Assembly: GCA_950295325.1 (NCBI GenBank)
Contig: OX485805.1
Span: 36,877,501 to 36,941,500, forward strand
Source of the DNA: Polytrichum commune
Taxonomy: Eukaryota > Streptophyta > Polytrichopsida > Polytrichales > Polytrichaceae
Direction: 5' to 3'
Length of the DNA: 64,000 nt
The position numbers and the translations under genes were made by a program. Positions 9,301-21,675 of the stretch are shown here, piece by piece; position 1 is the first letter of the stretch, and every line of letters begins with the position of its first letter. The notes below the pieces were generated by a model. That model was not told the origin of the DNA, searched no databases, and was given only the letters and a program-made list of their open reading frames with translations.

Positions 9301-10775
9301 AGTGGGAGTATCCAGGTGACCAAGATATTCTCAAACAACCATGTGGGAAGCTAGGGACTTGCCCGTGGAGGAGATAAATGCTAGTTGGTTTGTCCGTGTC
9401 CATTCAAAATGTTCACCTTCGAAAGGAGGCAGTAGCCAGCGGGGGCCCTCAAATTCCTGTAATCATGCTAGTTTTGAGATTACCTAGGAGTTAGACCACC
9501 TTGAAAATGATGCAACGCCGTACTTCACGATGGTGGCAACATCAAAAGGCGTCTTTCTTTTCTATCTTCTTCTTTTAGGCACATCCCTTGTTCACAAGAA
9601 GGATGCACATATATTTTCATTGAATCTAAAATATTGTTGTAAACAATTTTTTAACCTCCAAAATCAAGTTCAGTTTTTCTTGAATACACATGTAATATAT
9701 ATAGGGAAATAGCAGTATGGGAGGAGAACAAATTGAACCTGGAAATACTCTAGCAACACCACCACCTCTTTCAACAAGCGTTTGGCATCGGTGAGTCCAG
9801 CTATGTGCTCCACCGCACCCAGGGCTTGTTTCAAGAACGTCCCTCTCGAGAATGGTTGCTTATTCTCCATAAGGCCCCTCATATCTTCCTTTCCTATTCA
9901 GCACCCCTTTCGGCCCTTCCGGCTTGTCGGGCACGGCAAACTGCTCGCAAATATAACAAAGCCATTGTTCTTAATGATCATAGTAATTTGACCTCAAATT
10001 TGCAACGATCATCACATATAAACATGTTCGTCAAACCTTTGATTTAGAGTGTATCTCACACAATTTCATGCATAGAAGGAGATTGAATTTCAACACCAAT
10101 GAATTGTAAACTTCACCCTTGAAGGCCTGAGGGGTAAAGCATTTTCTGAAACTATACGTTACAAAGGGAACTTCAAAAAAAATAAAATTTAAACCAAACA
10201 AATAAAAAACTTTAACAATAACACAATTGAGAAGTTATGATGCACGCTGCACTATCAAAAAATGATGACATACGTACAGTTAGCACTACATGACTTATTT
10301 TTGTCCTCCCATTGTGATTGTACAAGTAGTTTTATTGAAACTTCACCACAAATCATCAAACATCATTGTTTTGACGAGAAACTTGATTTGATTGGCTAAA
10401 ATTCCAGACGTCATAGATTGGTGGAAAGTTGTGAGCACATTATGATCTTGTGGTGATCAATCTGTGATCACCACAAGATCTTGTGGCCTTCATTATAATC
10501 ACTTATAATGCATTTTAATCCAAGCTCAGGTGATACAATTTGTATTAAGATAGGAAATTCTTGTAGCCCTTCTACCAACGAATCCAAAAATGGAAAAGAA
10601 ATGAATATTCCTTGAAATATATAATTGCAGTAAAAATCTCATTATGTGAGTTTTTGAATACAAATATCATAGGCCAAACTATCCAACTTTTGGGGGTTTT
10701 GAATAAAATTTCAAGATGTTTTATTTTGAATAAAACATTGCCAATAACTTTTAATTTTAATTGGAGGCAACTACT
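9301..10775. other. Non-coding intergenic stretch
   Basis: Only short isolated frames are present. The minus-strand reading 9882-9670 looks slightly protein-like but has no homolog I recognise and no clear splice neighbours. The one clear structure is the hairpin at 10444-10480. Confidence 0.5.
10444..10480. repeat. Perfect 16-bp inverted repeat with 5-bp loop
   Basis: GATCTTGTGGTGATCA at 10444-10459 is the exact reverse complement of 10465-10480, separated by ATCTG. No element boundary is visible around it. Confidence 0.9.
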
Positions 10776-12160
10776 CATGCTGCATTGTTGTCTAGTTTTC
10801 TTTTATTTAGGATTAGGTAGGTGAGGTATTTAATGGCATTGTGGTGTAGGCCTTTCATGAGGGTTTTGATATTGGTTTTAGGGATTTTTAGTTTGGTCAA
10901 TTTCTCAATAGAATGTTCGTGTATAGCCCCTCTTACCCCGTTGTGATGGTAATGAGGAGGTTGGTTTTCCATCCATTGTTTTGTATAGCGTTAATTAATG
11001 GGTCATATTTGGTATGTTTTTGTGTGATGGCCTGTTATGGGAATCTGTCGTGGCAGTATGTGAATTCTATGAGTTGGACTATAGTCGTGGGAGACGGTGC
11101 CATAGGTGTTTGGGTATGTTTTGGGGCTCCGATTATGCATAGGATGTCTGGTGTAAGTTTGGCATGGCATTGACAAGGGGGTTGTGGGCATGTGCATTTA
11201 AGTAGCCAATCTGGGATTGTTTGGTCAGGGGGTTTGTTGTTGATTTTACTAGCGTTGGTTAGTGTGAAGAAATGGGTGTTCTCATTAGCTTGTAGTGTTT
11301 GTGTAGTGAGGTGCACCGCCTTGTCATGTCTGGAAACTCTTAGGCCTTTTAGGTAGGGATTTTCACCCATTGAGAGGAGGTGCGGCCATGTATCTCTATC
11401 ATTTTTATGACAAAGTGTGCAATTGGGGTTTTGGTGTGTGTGTGTGGCCAAAAGATGATTTTCCTATGGTTGCCCATGTATTGGGTGTATCTAAATTTTA
11501 AGGTTTGAGATATATGTGCGTCTGTTACCTTTTCATTCTTGCAAAAGTGGTTTGAGAGTTTGTGGTTTATTTGGTCGTTTGATAACCATTTGTCAACGTA
11601 TGGGAATTTGTTTTTGGCTAATGCCGCTTTGCGAGATCCGTGATCTTTTATTATAATCGTGCGGAGGTTACGGATTGCCCCATCGTGTGTGGTAGTTGGG
11701 CAGCTGGCTAACCAGTAGGGTGTAGGGTGGGCTATATGTATGTGTGGTGTATTATTTGGTTTATCTTTGAGAGTCCCTTCGTTGGCCAGTGTGTCGGCGA
11801 TTTTGTTACCGATAATGCCTGAGTGTGCACGTACTTTGTGTATATGAACTATGTATGGGGTACAGTAAATATGATGTACTATGGCTGCTATGAGTAGCTT
11901 GTATGGGTGGTAATGTTGTGATGTTGGATGTCTTATGTGGTTATTGATTAGGAATATATTGTTAAGGCCGTCTGTAAATATGTGAGTGTCTATTTGGGTG
12001 GTACGGATGGTTTTGATAGCGGTGAGTATTGCATGGAGCTCTGCTGTGAGGATGTTATGGTACCCTGGTAGTCATTCAGATATTTGGATGTTGTTGTTGG
12101 GGCTGAATATTCCAGATCCAGCAGTGTTTCCTTCTATTTGTGCATCTTGGTTCTTGGTTG
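10776..12160 (-). pseudogene. LINE (non-LTR retrotransposon) 3' half: RNase H and C-terminal region
   Basis: On the minus strand, 12150-11760 reads as an RNase H domain: GNTAGSGIFSPNNN, then AELHAILTAIKTI, then HIFTDGLNNIFLINNHIRH, then HKVRAHSGIIGNKIADTLA, with the E, D and final D of the active site in order. It continues at 11451-11035 with a CTLCHKNDRDTWPHLL zinc-finger-like string and KGLRVSRHDKAVH, and ends near 10778 with HNAIKYLTYLILNKRKLDN, a typical LINE C-terminus. Several stops and frameshifts are present, including a TGA inside the RNase H part. The first RNase H aspartate is lost at the junction with the DNA transposon at 12161; the matching 5' half lies at 22131-23715. Confidence 0.85.
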
Positions 12161-12164
12161 GGAA

Positions 12165-12196
12165 AAGCTATTTTGCGAGCAGTGAGCGGTGAGCGG
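12165..12196 (+). repeat. Left terminal inverted repeat of the 10-kb transposon
   Basis: AAGCTATTTTGCGAGC followed by AGTGAGCGGTGAGCGG. Pairs with 22095-22126. Confidence 0.8.
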
Positions 12197-12499
12197 CAAA
12201 TTTTCTAGAATATTGAAATTTTGTGTGGTGAAACATGCCCTATGACCGCGGTGTAGAGCTAACTTTTGAAATATTTATTGACAAATTTATTGACAAAAAG
12301 AACCTATAACCGTGGTTGAGGAACCTATACTGTATTTGCTTGCACCTTCTCTTATAAGGTTTGTAGGTTGGGAATGGGTCCCGGATGGTTACAGGTTGTC
12401 ATTTGAGGTGGACTAAGTCCCACTTGGAGAAGGCCTCGGATCCGAGGCCTCATGGCTGTGGTATCATTTCAGAATTAGAATTGAATGAAAACATAAACA

Positions 12500-13218
12500 A
12501 AACAAAGCTGTTGAGCAATATGGTACCTTAGAAATGAAGCTCTTTAACTCGTCATATAATGGACTCAAGCTGCCCGTGTCGCCACCAAGGACTTGCTCTA
12601 GTGAGAAGTTTTTAATCCACTCCCCAACTTGGCCATCATTCTCAACCGATGTGAAAACAGGGATTCCTTGGCTTAACTGCTCATAGGAGGAATCGCGTTT
12701 GGTTCCTCTAGACTGCATTGGAGCATGAGAACCAGAGTCATATGTAGGACTAGGTGCAGGTGGGCTCTTACATTCTGGCTCTGGAGGGGGGTTCATCTTC
12801 TTCTTCCCCCTCTTGTTAGTCTTCTCCAGAGAGTTGTGGAGTTTTGCCATCTCTTTCTGGGCCGCTTTCTCCTCAGCTTCCTTCACCTTAAGCGCTTTCT
12901 TCCTATCTTCTTCTAGACGTCGCGAGAGGGCCTTTGCCCTCTCGTGCTTGTCTTCGATGCCCTGTAAATCAACCATCTCAACACCAGACTCTCCAACTGC
13001 CTCCCTTGACTTCCTAAGTTCATTTTCAAAGGAAGGAGTGAAACTAAGAGCACAGTCGAGGTACCATCCACCTCCTGTAAGATGTGAGGTTGACCACGTC
13101 CACTGTTGATTTGCTGAGAACATGCACGTTGAGTTCGACCTGTCAAGCCATACAGAGAGAAATATGGGGAGATCTTCTTTTGTTATTGCTCCTTTTGCAA
13201 GGAGCTCGCTTGAAATAT
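12500..13218 (-). pseudogene. 3' exon of a second, uncharacterised transposon gene
   Basis: The minus strand is open from a good splice acceptor (CTTGCCTGCAG, complement ending at 13219) down to about 12534, where AAG|GTACCA could be a donor. The protein has the segment ISSELLAKGAITKEDLPIFL, a Trp-rich middle (QQWTWSTSHLTGGGWYLD), a charged coiled-coil-like stretch of about 60 residues rich in E, K and R, then a proline-rich and polar tail. I do not recognise a known domain. Its position suggests an accessory protein of the DNA transposon, transcribed divergently from the transposase. Joining to the exon at 14378-14941 is inferred from strand and order only. Confidence 0.55.
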
Positions 13219-13329
13219 CTGCAGGCAAGAAACAAGTCATCATTATATACATTGCAATCGAAATACATGTCATTTGGAAAACCAAATCATTATGCCAAAT
13301 ATAAGAACTGCAACTCATTTCAGTTTTAG

Positions 13330-14376
13330 TTGGCCTCATTTCAGGTTAGAATCTAAGTCTTTGAAAGTGGCCTATAGGCTTAGATATGAGGTTCTCACAT
13401 TATGTGGCTGTCCAATATATGGGTTTCGGGACCGAAACCTTCATTTTGAGGTCAACAGGGTCACATTTTGAAGCCTCGGCTTCAAGGTTCAAATTACAGG
13501 AGCTCACTTTATATATATGTAGTTGGCCTCATTTCAGGTTATAATCTAACAATTTGAAGCCTTTGCTCTAAGTTCATATATCGGGTGCTCACTTTATATA
13601 AGTCTAGTTGGCCACATTTCAGGTCAGAATCAACCAATTTGAAGCCTCGGCTCTAGGTTCAGATTTCAAGTGCTCATTTTATATATGTCTAGTTGGCCAC
13701 ATTTCAGGTTAGAATCAAACAATTCAAAACCTCGGCTCTAGGTTGAGATTTCGGGTGCTAACTTTATATATGTCTAGTTGGCCTCATTTCAGGTTAGAAT
13801 CTAACACTTTGAAGCCTCGGCTCTAGTTTGAGATTTCAAGTGCTCACTTTATATAAGTCTAGTTGGCCTCATTTCAGGTTAGAATCTAACAATTAGAGGC
13901 CTCGGCTCTAAGTTCAGATTTAAGGTGCTCACTTTATATAAGTCTAGTTGGCCTCATTTCAGGTTAGAATCTAAGTCTTTGAAAGTGGCCTATAGGCTTA
14001 GATATGAGGTTCTCACATTATGTGGCTGTCCAATATATGGGTTTCAGGACCGAAACCTTCATTTTGAGGTCAACAGGGTCACATTTTGAAGCCTCGGCTT
14101 CAAGGTTCAAATTACAGGAGCTCACTTTATATATATGTAGTTGGCCTCATTTCAGGTTATAATCTAACAATTTGAAGCCTCGGTTCTATGTTGAGGTTTC
14201 GGGTGCTCACTTTATATAAATCTAGTTGGCCTCATTTCAAGTTAGAATCTAACACTTTGAAGCCTCGGCTTCAAGGTTCAAATTACAGGTGCTCGCTTTA
14301 TATATATTTAGTTTGCCTCATTTTAGGTTATAATCTAACAATTTGAAGCCTCTGCTCTAAGTTCATATATTGGGTG
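13330..14376 (+). repeat. 85-bp tandem array, forward orientation
   Basis: Units contain GGCCTCATTTCAGGTTAGAA. The anchor GGCC(T/A)C falls at 13525, 13610, 13695, 13780, 13865 and 13950, each exactly 85 bp apart. Two longer 193-bp units (13332 to 13525 and 13950 to 14143) carry an extra 108 bp with CCAATATATGGGTTTC and the palindromic GGACCGAAACC. The array stops abruptly at the exon edge near 14376. Confidence 0.92.
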
Positions 14377-14377
14377 C

Positions 14378-14941
14378 CAAATCCTCATCAGTTCGGTGAA
14401 GTCTGTCAATGTGATTTAACCAAGTTTGACGCCTATGGTTGCCGTCGCACACAAAAAATATCAAATTTGTGAATGGAGCCAACGCTGGATCCGAGAGGAG
14501 AAATGAGTTGAAAATGGCGTTTTTGGCGTCCCAAATAGGATCCCAAGAAGCTTTATCAGCTTCTGTCACTTCATGGGTCTTTCTGTCTTCATTGGTGGTT
14601 GTAACATAAAAGACCGAAACGCCTTCCCTGTATCCGTGCACAAATTCTTGCTCGAGCTTAGCAAGATCGGATGCCAGAGTTGGCCGTACCATTGACATTG
14701 CCATCAATTTGCACAACGGAATATTAAATCGCGAGGAACTGTTTGGTTGAAATCTCAAGCTTGTGATCGTGGCCACAGAGTTAACTTTCTGCCTGGTCCG
14801 AATCTCATCCTCATTACCTAGAAAATGAGCATCATCTCCAAGAGACTCTTCTTCTATCTCATGCTCGTCCTCTAGTATATCCATATCTGGAAGCTTTCCC
14901 TCCGATACTTGTGTCGAAGGTGGCGAAGATATAGCATGCAC
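14378..14941 (-). pseudogene. Upstream exon of the second transposon gene
   Basis: The minus-strand frame from 14941 begins right after an acceptor-like TTTGGTAG. It encodes an acidic start (DEHEIEEESLGDDAHF), then a compact region with SWDPIWDAKNAIFNSFLL, FTNLIFFVCDGNHRRQTW and LNHIDRLHRTDED. The FFVCDGNHRRQTW region looks conserved-domain-like, and I have the impression of similar accessory proteins in other plant transposons, but I cannot name the family. The coding sequence runs straight into the 85-bp array at 14377 with no donor site, so the array may have replaced the end of the exon. Confidence 0.55.
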
Positions 14942-15029
14942 CTACCAAAGAGTCAACACATTGTAGGTCAAAGTAAGTATCATTTGACCCAAATTGATAA
15001 TGTTGCTTTGTAATTAACCTCTAACCATT

Positions 15030-17590
15030 AGAGCCATATAATGTGAGAACCTAAAATCTTAGCCTATAGCCCATCTTCAAGTACTAGATTCTAACCTGAA
15101 ATGAGGCCAACTACACATATATAAAGTGAGCACTTGAAATCTCAAAGTAGAGCCGAGGATTCAAAGTGTTAGTTTTTAAGTTGAAATGAGGCCACCTAGG
15201 GACCTCCAAAGGAAGGTTTCGGTCCTAAACCCCATATATTGGACAGCCATATAATATGAGAACCTGAAATCTAAGCCTAGAGCCCAATTCAAATTCTCCA
15301 TTTTCTAACTTGAAATGAGGCCAACTACACACATATAAAGTGAGCACGTGAAATCTCAAAGTAGAGCCGAGGCTTGAAAGTGTTAGTTTCTAAGCTGAAA
15401 TGAGGCCACCTAGGGACCTCCAAAGGAAGGTTTCGGTCCCAAACCCCATATATTGGACAGCCACATAATCTGAGAACCTGAAATCTAAGCCTAGAGCCCA
15501 CCTTCAAATTCTACATTCTAACTTGAAATGAGGCCAACTACACACATATAAAGTGAGCATTTGAAATCTCAAAGTAGAGCCGAGGCTTGAAAGTGTTAGT
15601 TTCTAAGTTGAAATGAGGACACCTAGGGACCTCCAAATGAAGGTTTCGGTCCCGAACCCCATATATTGGACAGCCTAGGGACCTCCCGATGAAGGTTTCA
15701 GTCCCGAACCCCATATATTGGACAGCCACATAATCTGAGAACCTGAAATCTAAGCCTAGAGCCCACCTTCAAATTCTACATTCTAACTTGAAATGAGGCC
15801 AACTACACACATATAAAGTGAGCATTTGAAATCTCAAAGTAGAGCTGAGGCTTGAAAGTGTTAGTTTCTAAGTTGAAATGAGGCCACCTAGGGACCTCCC
15901 AAGGAAGGTTTCGGTCCCGAACCCCATATATTGGGCAGCCACATAATCTGAGAACTTGAAATCTAAGCCTAGAGCCCAGCTTCAAATACTACATTCTAAC
16001 TTGAAATGAGGCCAACTACACATATATAAAGTGAGCACGTGAAATCTCAAAGTAGAGCCGAGGCTTCAAAGTGTTAGTTTCTAACTTGAAATGAGGCCAC
16101 CCAGGGACCTCCAAAGGAAGGTTTCGGTCCCGAACCCCTGATATTGGACAGCCACATAATGTGAGAACCTGAAATCTAAGCCTAGAGCCCACCTTCAAAT
16201 TCTACATTCTAACTTGAAATGAGGCCAACTACACATATATAATGTGAGCACTTGAAATCTCAAAGTAAAGCCGAGGCTTGAAAGTGTTAGTTTCTAAGTT
16301 GAAATGAGGCCATTTAGGGACCTCCAAAAAAGGTTTCTGTACCGAACCCCATATATTGGACAGCCACATAATGTGAGAACCTGAAATCTGAGCCTATAGC
16401 CCTCCTTCAAAGTGTTAGATTCCAACCTGAAATGAGGCCAACTAGACATATATAAAGTGAGCACCCGAAATCTCAAAGTAGAGCCGTGGCTTCAAAGTGT
16501 TAGATTCTAACCTGAAATGAGGCCAACTAGACTTATATAAAGTGAGCACCCGAAATCTCAAAGTAGAGCCGAGGCTTCAAAGTGTTAGATTCTAACCTGA
16601 AATGAGGCCAACTAAACATATATAAAGTGCGCACCCGAAATACCAAACTAGAGCCGAGGCTTGAAAGCTTTGGATTATAACCTGAAATGAGGCCAACTAG
16701 ATATATATAAAGTGAGCATCTGTAAATTGAACCTTGAAGCCGGGACTTCAGGGTGTGACCCTCTAGACCTCAAAAGGAAGGTTTCGGTCCCGAAACCCAT
16801 ATATTGGACATCCACATAAAGTGATAACCTGATATCTAAGCCTATATGCCACTTTCAAAAACTTAGATTCTAACCCGAAATGAGGCCAACTAAGACAACA
16901 TAGAGTGATCACCTAAAATCTGAACCTAGAGACGAGGCCTCTAATTGTAAGATTCCAACCTGAAATGAGGCCAACTAGACAAATATAAAGTGAGCACCCG
17001 AAATCTCAAAGTAGAGCCAAGGCTTCAAAGTGTTAGATTCTAACCTGAAATGAGGCCAACTAGACTTATATAAAGTGAGCACCCGAAATCTCAAAGTAGA
17101 GCCGAGGCTTCAAAGTGTTAGATTCTAACCTGAAATGAGGCCAACTAGACTTATATAAAGTGAGCACCCGAAATCTCAACCTAGAACCGAGGCTTCAAAT
17201 CGTTAGCATCTAACCTGAAATGAGGCCACTTAGGCACCTCCAAATGAAGGGTTCGGTCCCGAACCCCATATATTGGACAGCCACATAATGTGAGAACCTG
17301 AAATCTGAGCCTATAGCCCTCCTTCAAGGTGTTAGATTCTAACTTGAAATGAGGCCAACTAGACATATATAAAGTGAGCACCGGAAATCTCAAAGTAGAG
17401 CCGAGGCTTCAAAGTGTTAGATTCTAACCTGAAATGAGGCCAACTAGACTTATATAAAGTGAGCACCCGAAATCTCAACCTAGAACCGAGGCTTCAAATC
17501 GTTAGCTTCTAACCTGAAATGAGGCCACTCAGGCACCTCCAAATGAAGGGTTCGGTCCCGAACCCCATATAATGGACGGCCACATAATGT
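15030..17590 (-). repeat. 85-bp tandem array, reverse orientation, with 213-bp higher-order units
   Basis: The same unit as at 13330-14376 but inverted (TTCTAACCTGAAATGAGGCC). The left part alternates 85-bp and ~128-bp subunits, giving a 213-bp higher-order repeat; the anchor GAGGCC falls at 15102, 15188, 15317, 15402, 15530 and so on. The longer subunit carries TTCGGTCCCGAACCCCATAT. The right part has more simple 85-bp units. With the forward array it forms an inverted pair around 14378-15029. Confidence 0.92.
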
Positions 17591-18033
17591 CATAAACATG
17601 ACAGTGACAAAAATGGCAAAGGGCCCCATAAGCGTCTTCATCGTTAATCACAATGTAGCATTCTAATATTATTGCCGAGCTACTATCATGCTCTCCACAT
17701 TATTCTTGGCGGCCGTCATTCTTATGACCTTATTTGCCAATATATATTATAATCATCAATGTTTAGAATGTATGCCTGTTCTTGGATTATACTATTTGAT
17801 ATGGATGCATGTTATAGGATTCTACTATTCGGTTTCTTACCTATCTCGGACTTGCATTCAAAATTGGGTTTTCAGCCGTCTTTCAGCTTTCTCTGCATGA
17901 CTCTCTATTAACTTCTGAAATTCCGCTGCTTGTACATAAATTACCCGTTTGCACAGTAATTTCTTTCCTGTTATATATTCTCGCCATTTCAATGTTCAGA
18001 GTATTTGTTTTGTTTAGAGTTCAGTGGTTTACT
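17591..18033 (+). promoter_or_regulatory. Upstream region of the transposase gene
   Basis: About 440 bp between the satellite array and the first plausible start codon. It is AT-rich with TATA-like strings (AATATATATTATAA near 17740 and TTATATATTC near 17971) and a possible acceptor TTCAG ahead of the start. This is the likely promoter and leader; no transcript evidence exists here. Confidence 0.35.
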
Positions 18034-21000
18034 ATGGCCCTGCTTCGTGCTGAACCTCATTCTGTTCCGGTCCTCTTTCCATTAGGTGAAGACAGTCATG
18101 CTATAGTCACTTGTGCAACATTGTGTTTGAGGTTTCAGTATCGTGAGGTCACTATCTTTGTCGAAGAAGAAGTTTTTGACGATCATACCGGTCTAGTTTC
18201 ACATGCAATTCGTCAATCTAGGGTAGAGAATGACGTTGGTGCGTTCTGGTTGCTGAAGCCTGGAAAATATCGTGTATATGGAGTCTCAGAGTCTATGTAA
18301 GAGTGTTCGACTGAACTTCTAACACCTAAGGAGTCGTCCACTGTTAGCATTGAGAGACCGGTGCTGGCTAGGGTCAAAATTGAGCCCGGTCTAAATACAA
18401 TATATGAGTTGAGTGATGATTCCGACGGCGATGTTGAATTCCTAAAATCAGAGAGGAAAGTCCCAGCTTCGCTCTCTCCACAAGTAGTTCGCAAGGAAAC
18501 AACTCCTCCTGTTAGTCCAAATCGTAATCCTAGTTATGCCAATGTTGTGAGAAGTCATGTTGTCAGTATCATTCATTCATTGATTCGCCTTGGAGCTCGT
18601 AAGCAGTCCAAAAGTGTGTTATCTCGTATTAACTTTGATGCGATCAGACTCCAGCAGGTTGAATACCTTCCCCCTCGTTACGATGGGGACGTTATCTTCG
18701 AGTTTCCACCTTTAGGTGACCATGGCCAGAATACAAAGGCCAAGTTGCTTCGTGGAATGGATAGAAGGTACGATGGCCATGCTTGGTCTCGCACAATTAC
18801 AACCAATATTCAGAATGATCTCAAACTTTTGTTTCGTACATCTTCTTGTTTGGGGCACCTCCGTTGCGACAATCATGCTTGTGAGTATCTTCAGCGAGAC
18901 CACAGGACTTCCCAAGTGAATGAAACAGAGTGGGAAGGATTATCTGAGAAATTGTTTGAAGTAGGGTCCAAGCCTCCAACTGGTTCGACCGTTGTTTGCA
19001 AATCCTGTAACGTCCCTCCAACATGTGTTGTTGTGTGCACTGCCAAGATCTACTATGTTACTGGGACACCTCACATGACGAGGGCTTGTGTGCACTTGGG
19101 ATCTCACGACCATCCCGTCAAGTCAGGTGATCATCGGGACTTCATCGATTTGACAGACAGCTTGATTGGGGATCAAGTCGAACGCACCCCATCAGCCACT
19201 CGCTCTGCTATTGTGCTTGAAACTGCAAAGGAAGTACTGGGCCCACTCCTCCTTGCTAAAGAAGGTGAACCACAGAAGATCTTGGAGTTGGACGAGCTGC
19301 AAGTTATTTTCGATCGTTGTAAGCACCTCATCTCACCCAACATTCGTAACGCAGTCACCACGTTCAGGACTATGCGTCGTTTTGGAGTCATGGACAGTAT
19401 TACCAAGTTACGCGGTGCTAGCAATTGGAGGTTCGTGCAGCAGAATAGGTTTCCAGGGCAAGGAGCGGACATGGACAATGTCTTTATCTTCAAGATGTCT
19501 GAAGTTGGACCGGGCAGCGGAGTCGACCTTGTCAAACGAATGCAATCCGATGGGGATCTGGAGAACTCCTAGATAATGTTTGACCATGTCAAACGGGTTA
19601 GGTCGTGGACGACAATGGCTTGCCATGTGTACGATTCCACATATTGCCGTGTCATGACCATCACAGTATGCGACATGCAGTCTGAAGATGTTGCAACCCA
19701 GTCAGTCGTATGGAAGAACCTGAACGCTCTCATGGCTCAACATGGAGTGGACAAAGTAAATTTTAAAGGTTTCATGGCCGACAGTGCCTAAGCCAACTGG
19801 AATGCTGTTCGAATCATATACGGAAGTGGAGATGCGTCTGAGAATATGGTGGACAGAGAGAGGACTTGTCTTTTCCATTGGACGCAGTCCTTGGAGAAAC
19901 ATACCAAGGCCGATATCCGTCAAGACATGCAATATCAACATCGAATACTATGCCAACAATACAAGAATGCGAAATCGATGGCGGAGGCCGAGACAAAGTT
20001 TCTGGCAATTCGGGCATGGTGGATGTCATCCGGTGCAGCAACTGAACAAGCTCTATCTTGCCTGGAGCTCTGGCTGGCATTCTGGCATTTCCGTTACCGC
20101 CAATGGGGTGGATTTATGGAGTTGGTAAGTCTATACTTGCCAAACTTTTCCTGTATAGTTCACTCTTTATGGTTCAACTACATTGATTCCGCCCTTATTC
20201 TAATTCGGACTGTATGGGCATTGCAGGATCTAAGTGAAGCTGAACTAGCGGAAATGCCATCTTGTAACCTTGCTGAATCTATCCATAACAAGTGGAAGCA
20301 GCAATCTGGCGATCGAGGCAGCGACCTTTATGTGGCAACAGTCGATGACTTTGTGCGTGCTTTCATGCAGTGCTCAACATATTCCCAATTCCTAAAGGGA
20401 GACAACCCTGGAACTGGACCCTCGAAGGAGGAATTGAAGCTGAGGCGTGCTCTGAGGTCAGCCGCAAAAACAGGAATATCTAAACCTCTGCATGAGGCCA
20501 TCTTGAAGATGCCTGGCGGTGACGAGTGGTGCACCAGGACTCCCCACCTCGAAGGGGAAGAGGTATTTGTTTCTCTGAAGCGTAAACCAGACACTACTTT
20601 CGGTGACGAACGTGAATCCCACAGGCTAGACAAAATCAGTATATCCCGACCACGCGTCCAAACCAGATCTGCCCGACTTAACGATTCTCCTCCTCCTGTG
20701 ACAATTCCAGATTCTCCCACAATTCCAGATGAAGAGCAGCCGCAGCTTCCAACACACGACGCTCCGCAGCAGGTCGATCGGCACCACGTCACCGCGATTG
20801 AAGAGACATTAAGCAACCCTGCCCAGTGGCACATCACACGGCTGCCTAAGACATCTGCGAAGGCTTGCTTTGCTCTACAAGCAATCACCAAGAAGAAGTG
20901 CGTCGCTCGGATTGTACAAGACGGGAAGAGCACCGCTGCACCTACCTACTCGGGCCTCATGGATAACTATCGGAAGAAGAGATTGGACCCTCAAGACTTA

Positions 21001-21675
21001 TTTTTCTGCAATGACGACATTGAGAGATGCGTTAAGGGTACAAAAAGGAGATGGGTGGTCTTAGTCCCGAACGTTCCGGAGGTATGGCCGGTTAAGTTGG
21101 GGACCAACTTAACATGCAAAGAGATCCTCTCTTTAGAAAACGCAGGCTTTAGACTGCCCCAGCGGAAGGAGATGACACCTTCCAAAAATTTTCAGGACCA
21201 CCCCTTACCTTTGGACTTGGCAAGCTACACGACACCTGCATATCCCGATGAGTTTCCCACCCGGCGTTCAGAGAAGTTGATTAGGCGCAACAAGAAGGCC
21301 CCGTCAACAAAACACGCCAATAATTGTGCCTCAGCCCTATCACTGAAAGCCAAAGTCCACAATTTGTGCATGCTTCCAGCCCCTGCCTTAGGATGCATCG
21401 TCTCGTTGGATTCCGGCACGCCCCCAAAGGTTCAGCAATACTACTTGACGATTTCGCAGTTGCCAGCATGCACTTGTCCTAACTTCAAGGAGATGGCGAC
21501 TAAAGCAATTGGAAAAAGGGGTCAATGGGCCAACTATAAGCATTTGTACTATTTCTTTACTGTAGTGTGTGGTTTGGACTCAGATTCAAACACGTTCATT
21601 CATGCAACTAGTTTTAGCTTCAACGAAGTGAAGCGAGTTTTGGAGGTTGGGTTATTGAAGTACCTTGACTCTTAG
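18034..21675 (+). pseudogene. Transposase with SWIM-like zinc finger (Mutator-like), three in-frame stops
   Basis: A single reading frame runs 3.6 kb with only three stops (TAA 18298, TAG 19570, TAA 19789) and no frameshift. The start ATG at 18034 is the first M after a possible 3' splice site. Recognisable parts: RVMTITVCDMQSED (first catalytic Asp region), GFMADSA then ANWNAV (second Asp), ERTCLFHWTQSLE, WLAFWHFRYRQWGGFM, CNLAESIHNKW, and a C-terminal TISQLPACTCPNF string with KH further on, as in SWIM fingers, although the third cysteine is not seen. These fit transposases related to Mutator. A 102-bp stretch at 20125-20226 starts GTAAGT and ends TTGCAG and is probably an intron; its length keeps the frame either way. 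The protein would cut and join the TIRs; this copy is inactive unless the stops are bypassed. Confidence 0.75.

Noticed and set aside
9670-9882. Minus-strand 70-codon frame with a protein-like look (RGTFLKQALGAVEHIAGL)
   Set aside because: Isolated, no convincing splice partners and no recognised family, so it was not annotated as a gene.
12725-13329. Plus-strand frames of 60-98 codons
   Set aside because: Antisense to the exon of the second transposon gene, which has a better splice border and composition.
15325-17393. Repeated 60-70-codon frames with CGCPIYGVRDRNLP strings
   Set aside because: They come from the 85/213-bp satellite units and have no gene context.
18298-19791. Programmed stop read-through or nuclear RNA editing as explanation of the in-frame stops
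   Set aside because: Possible but unsupported. Simple C-to-T decay of silenced transposon sequence explains them without new mechanisms.
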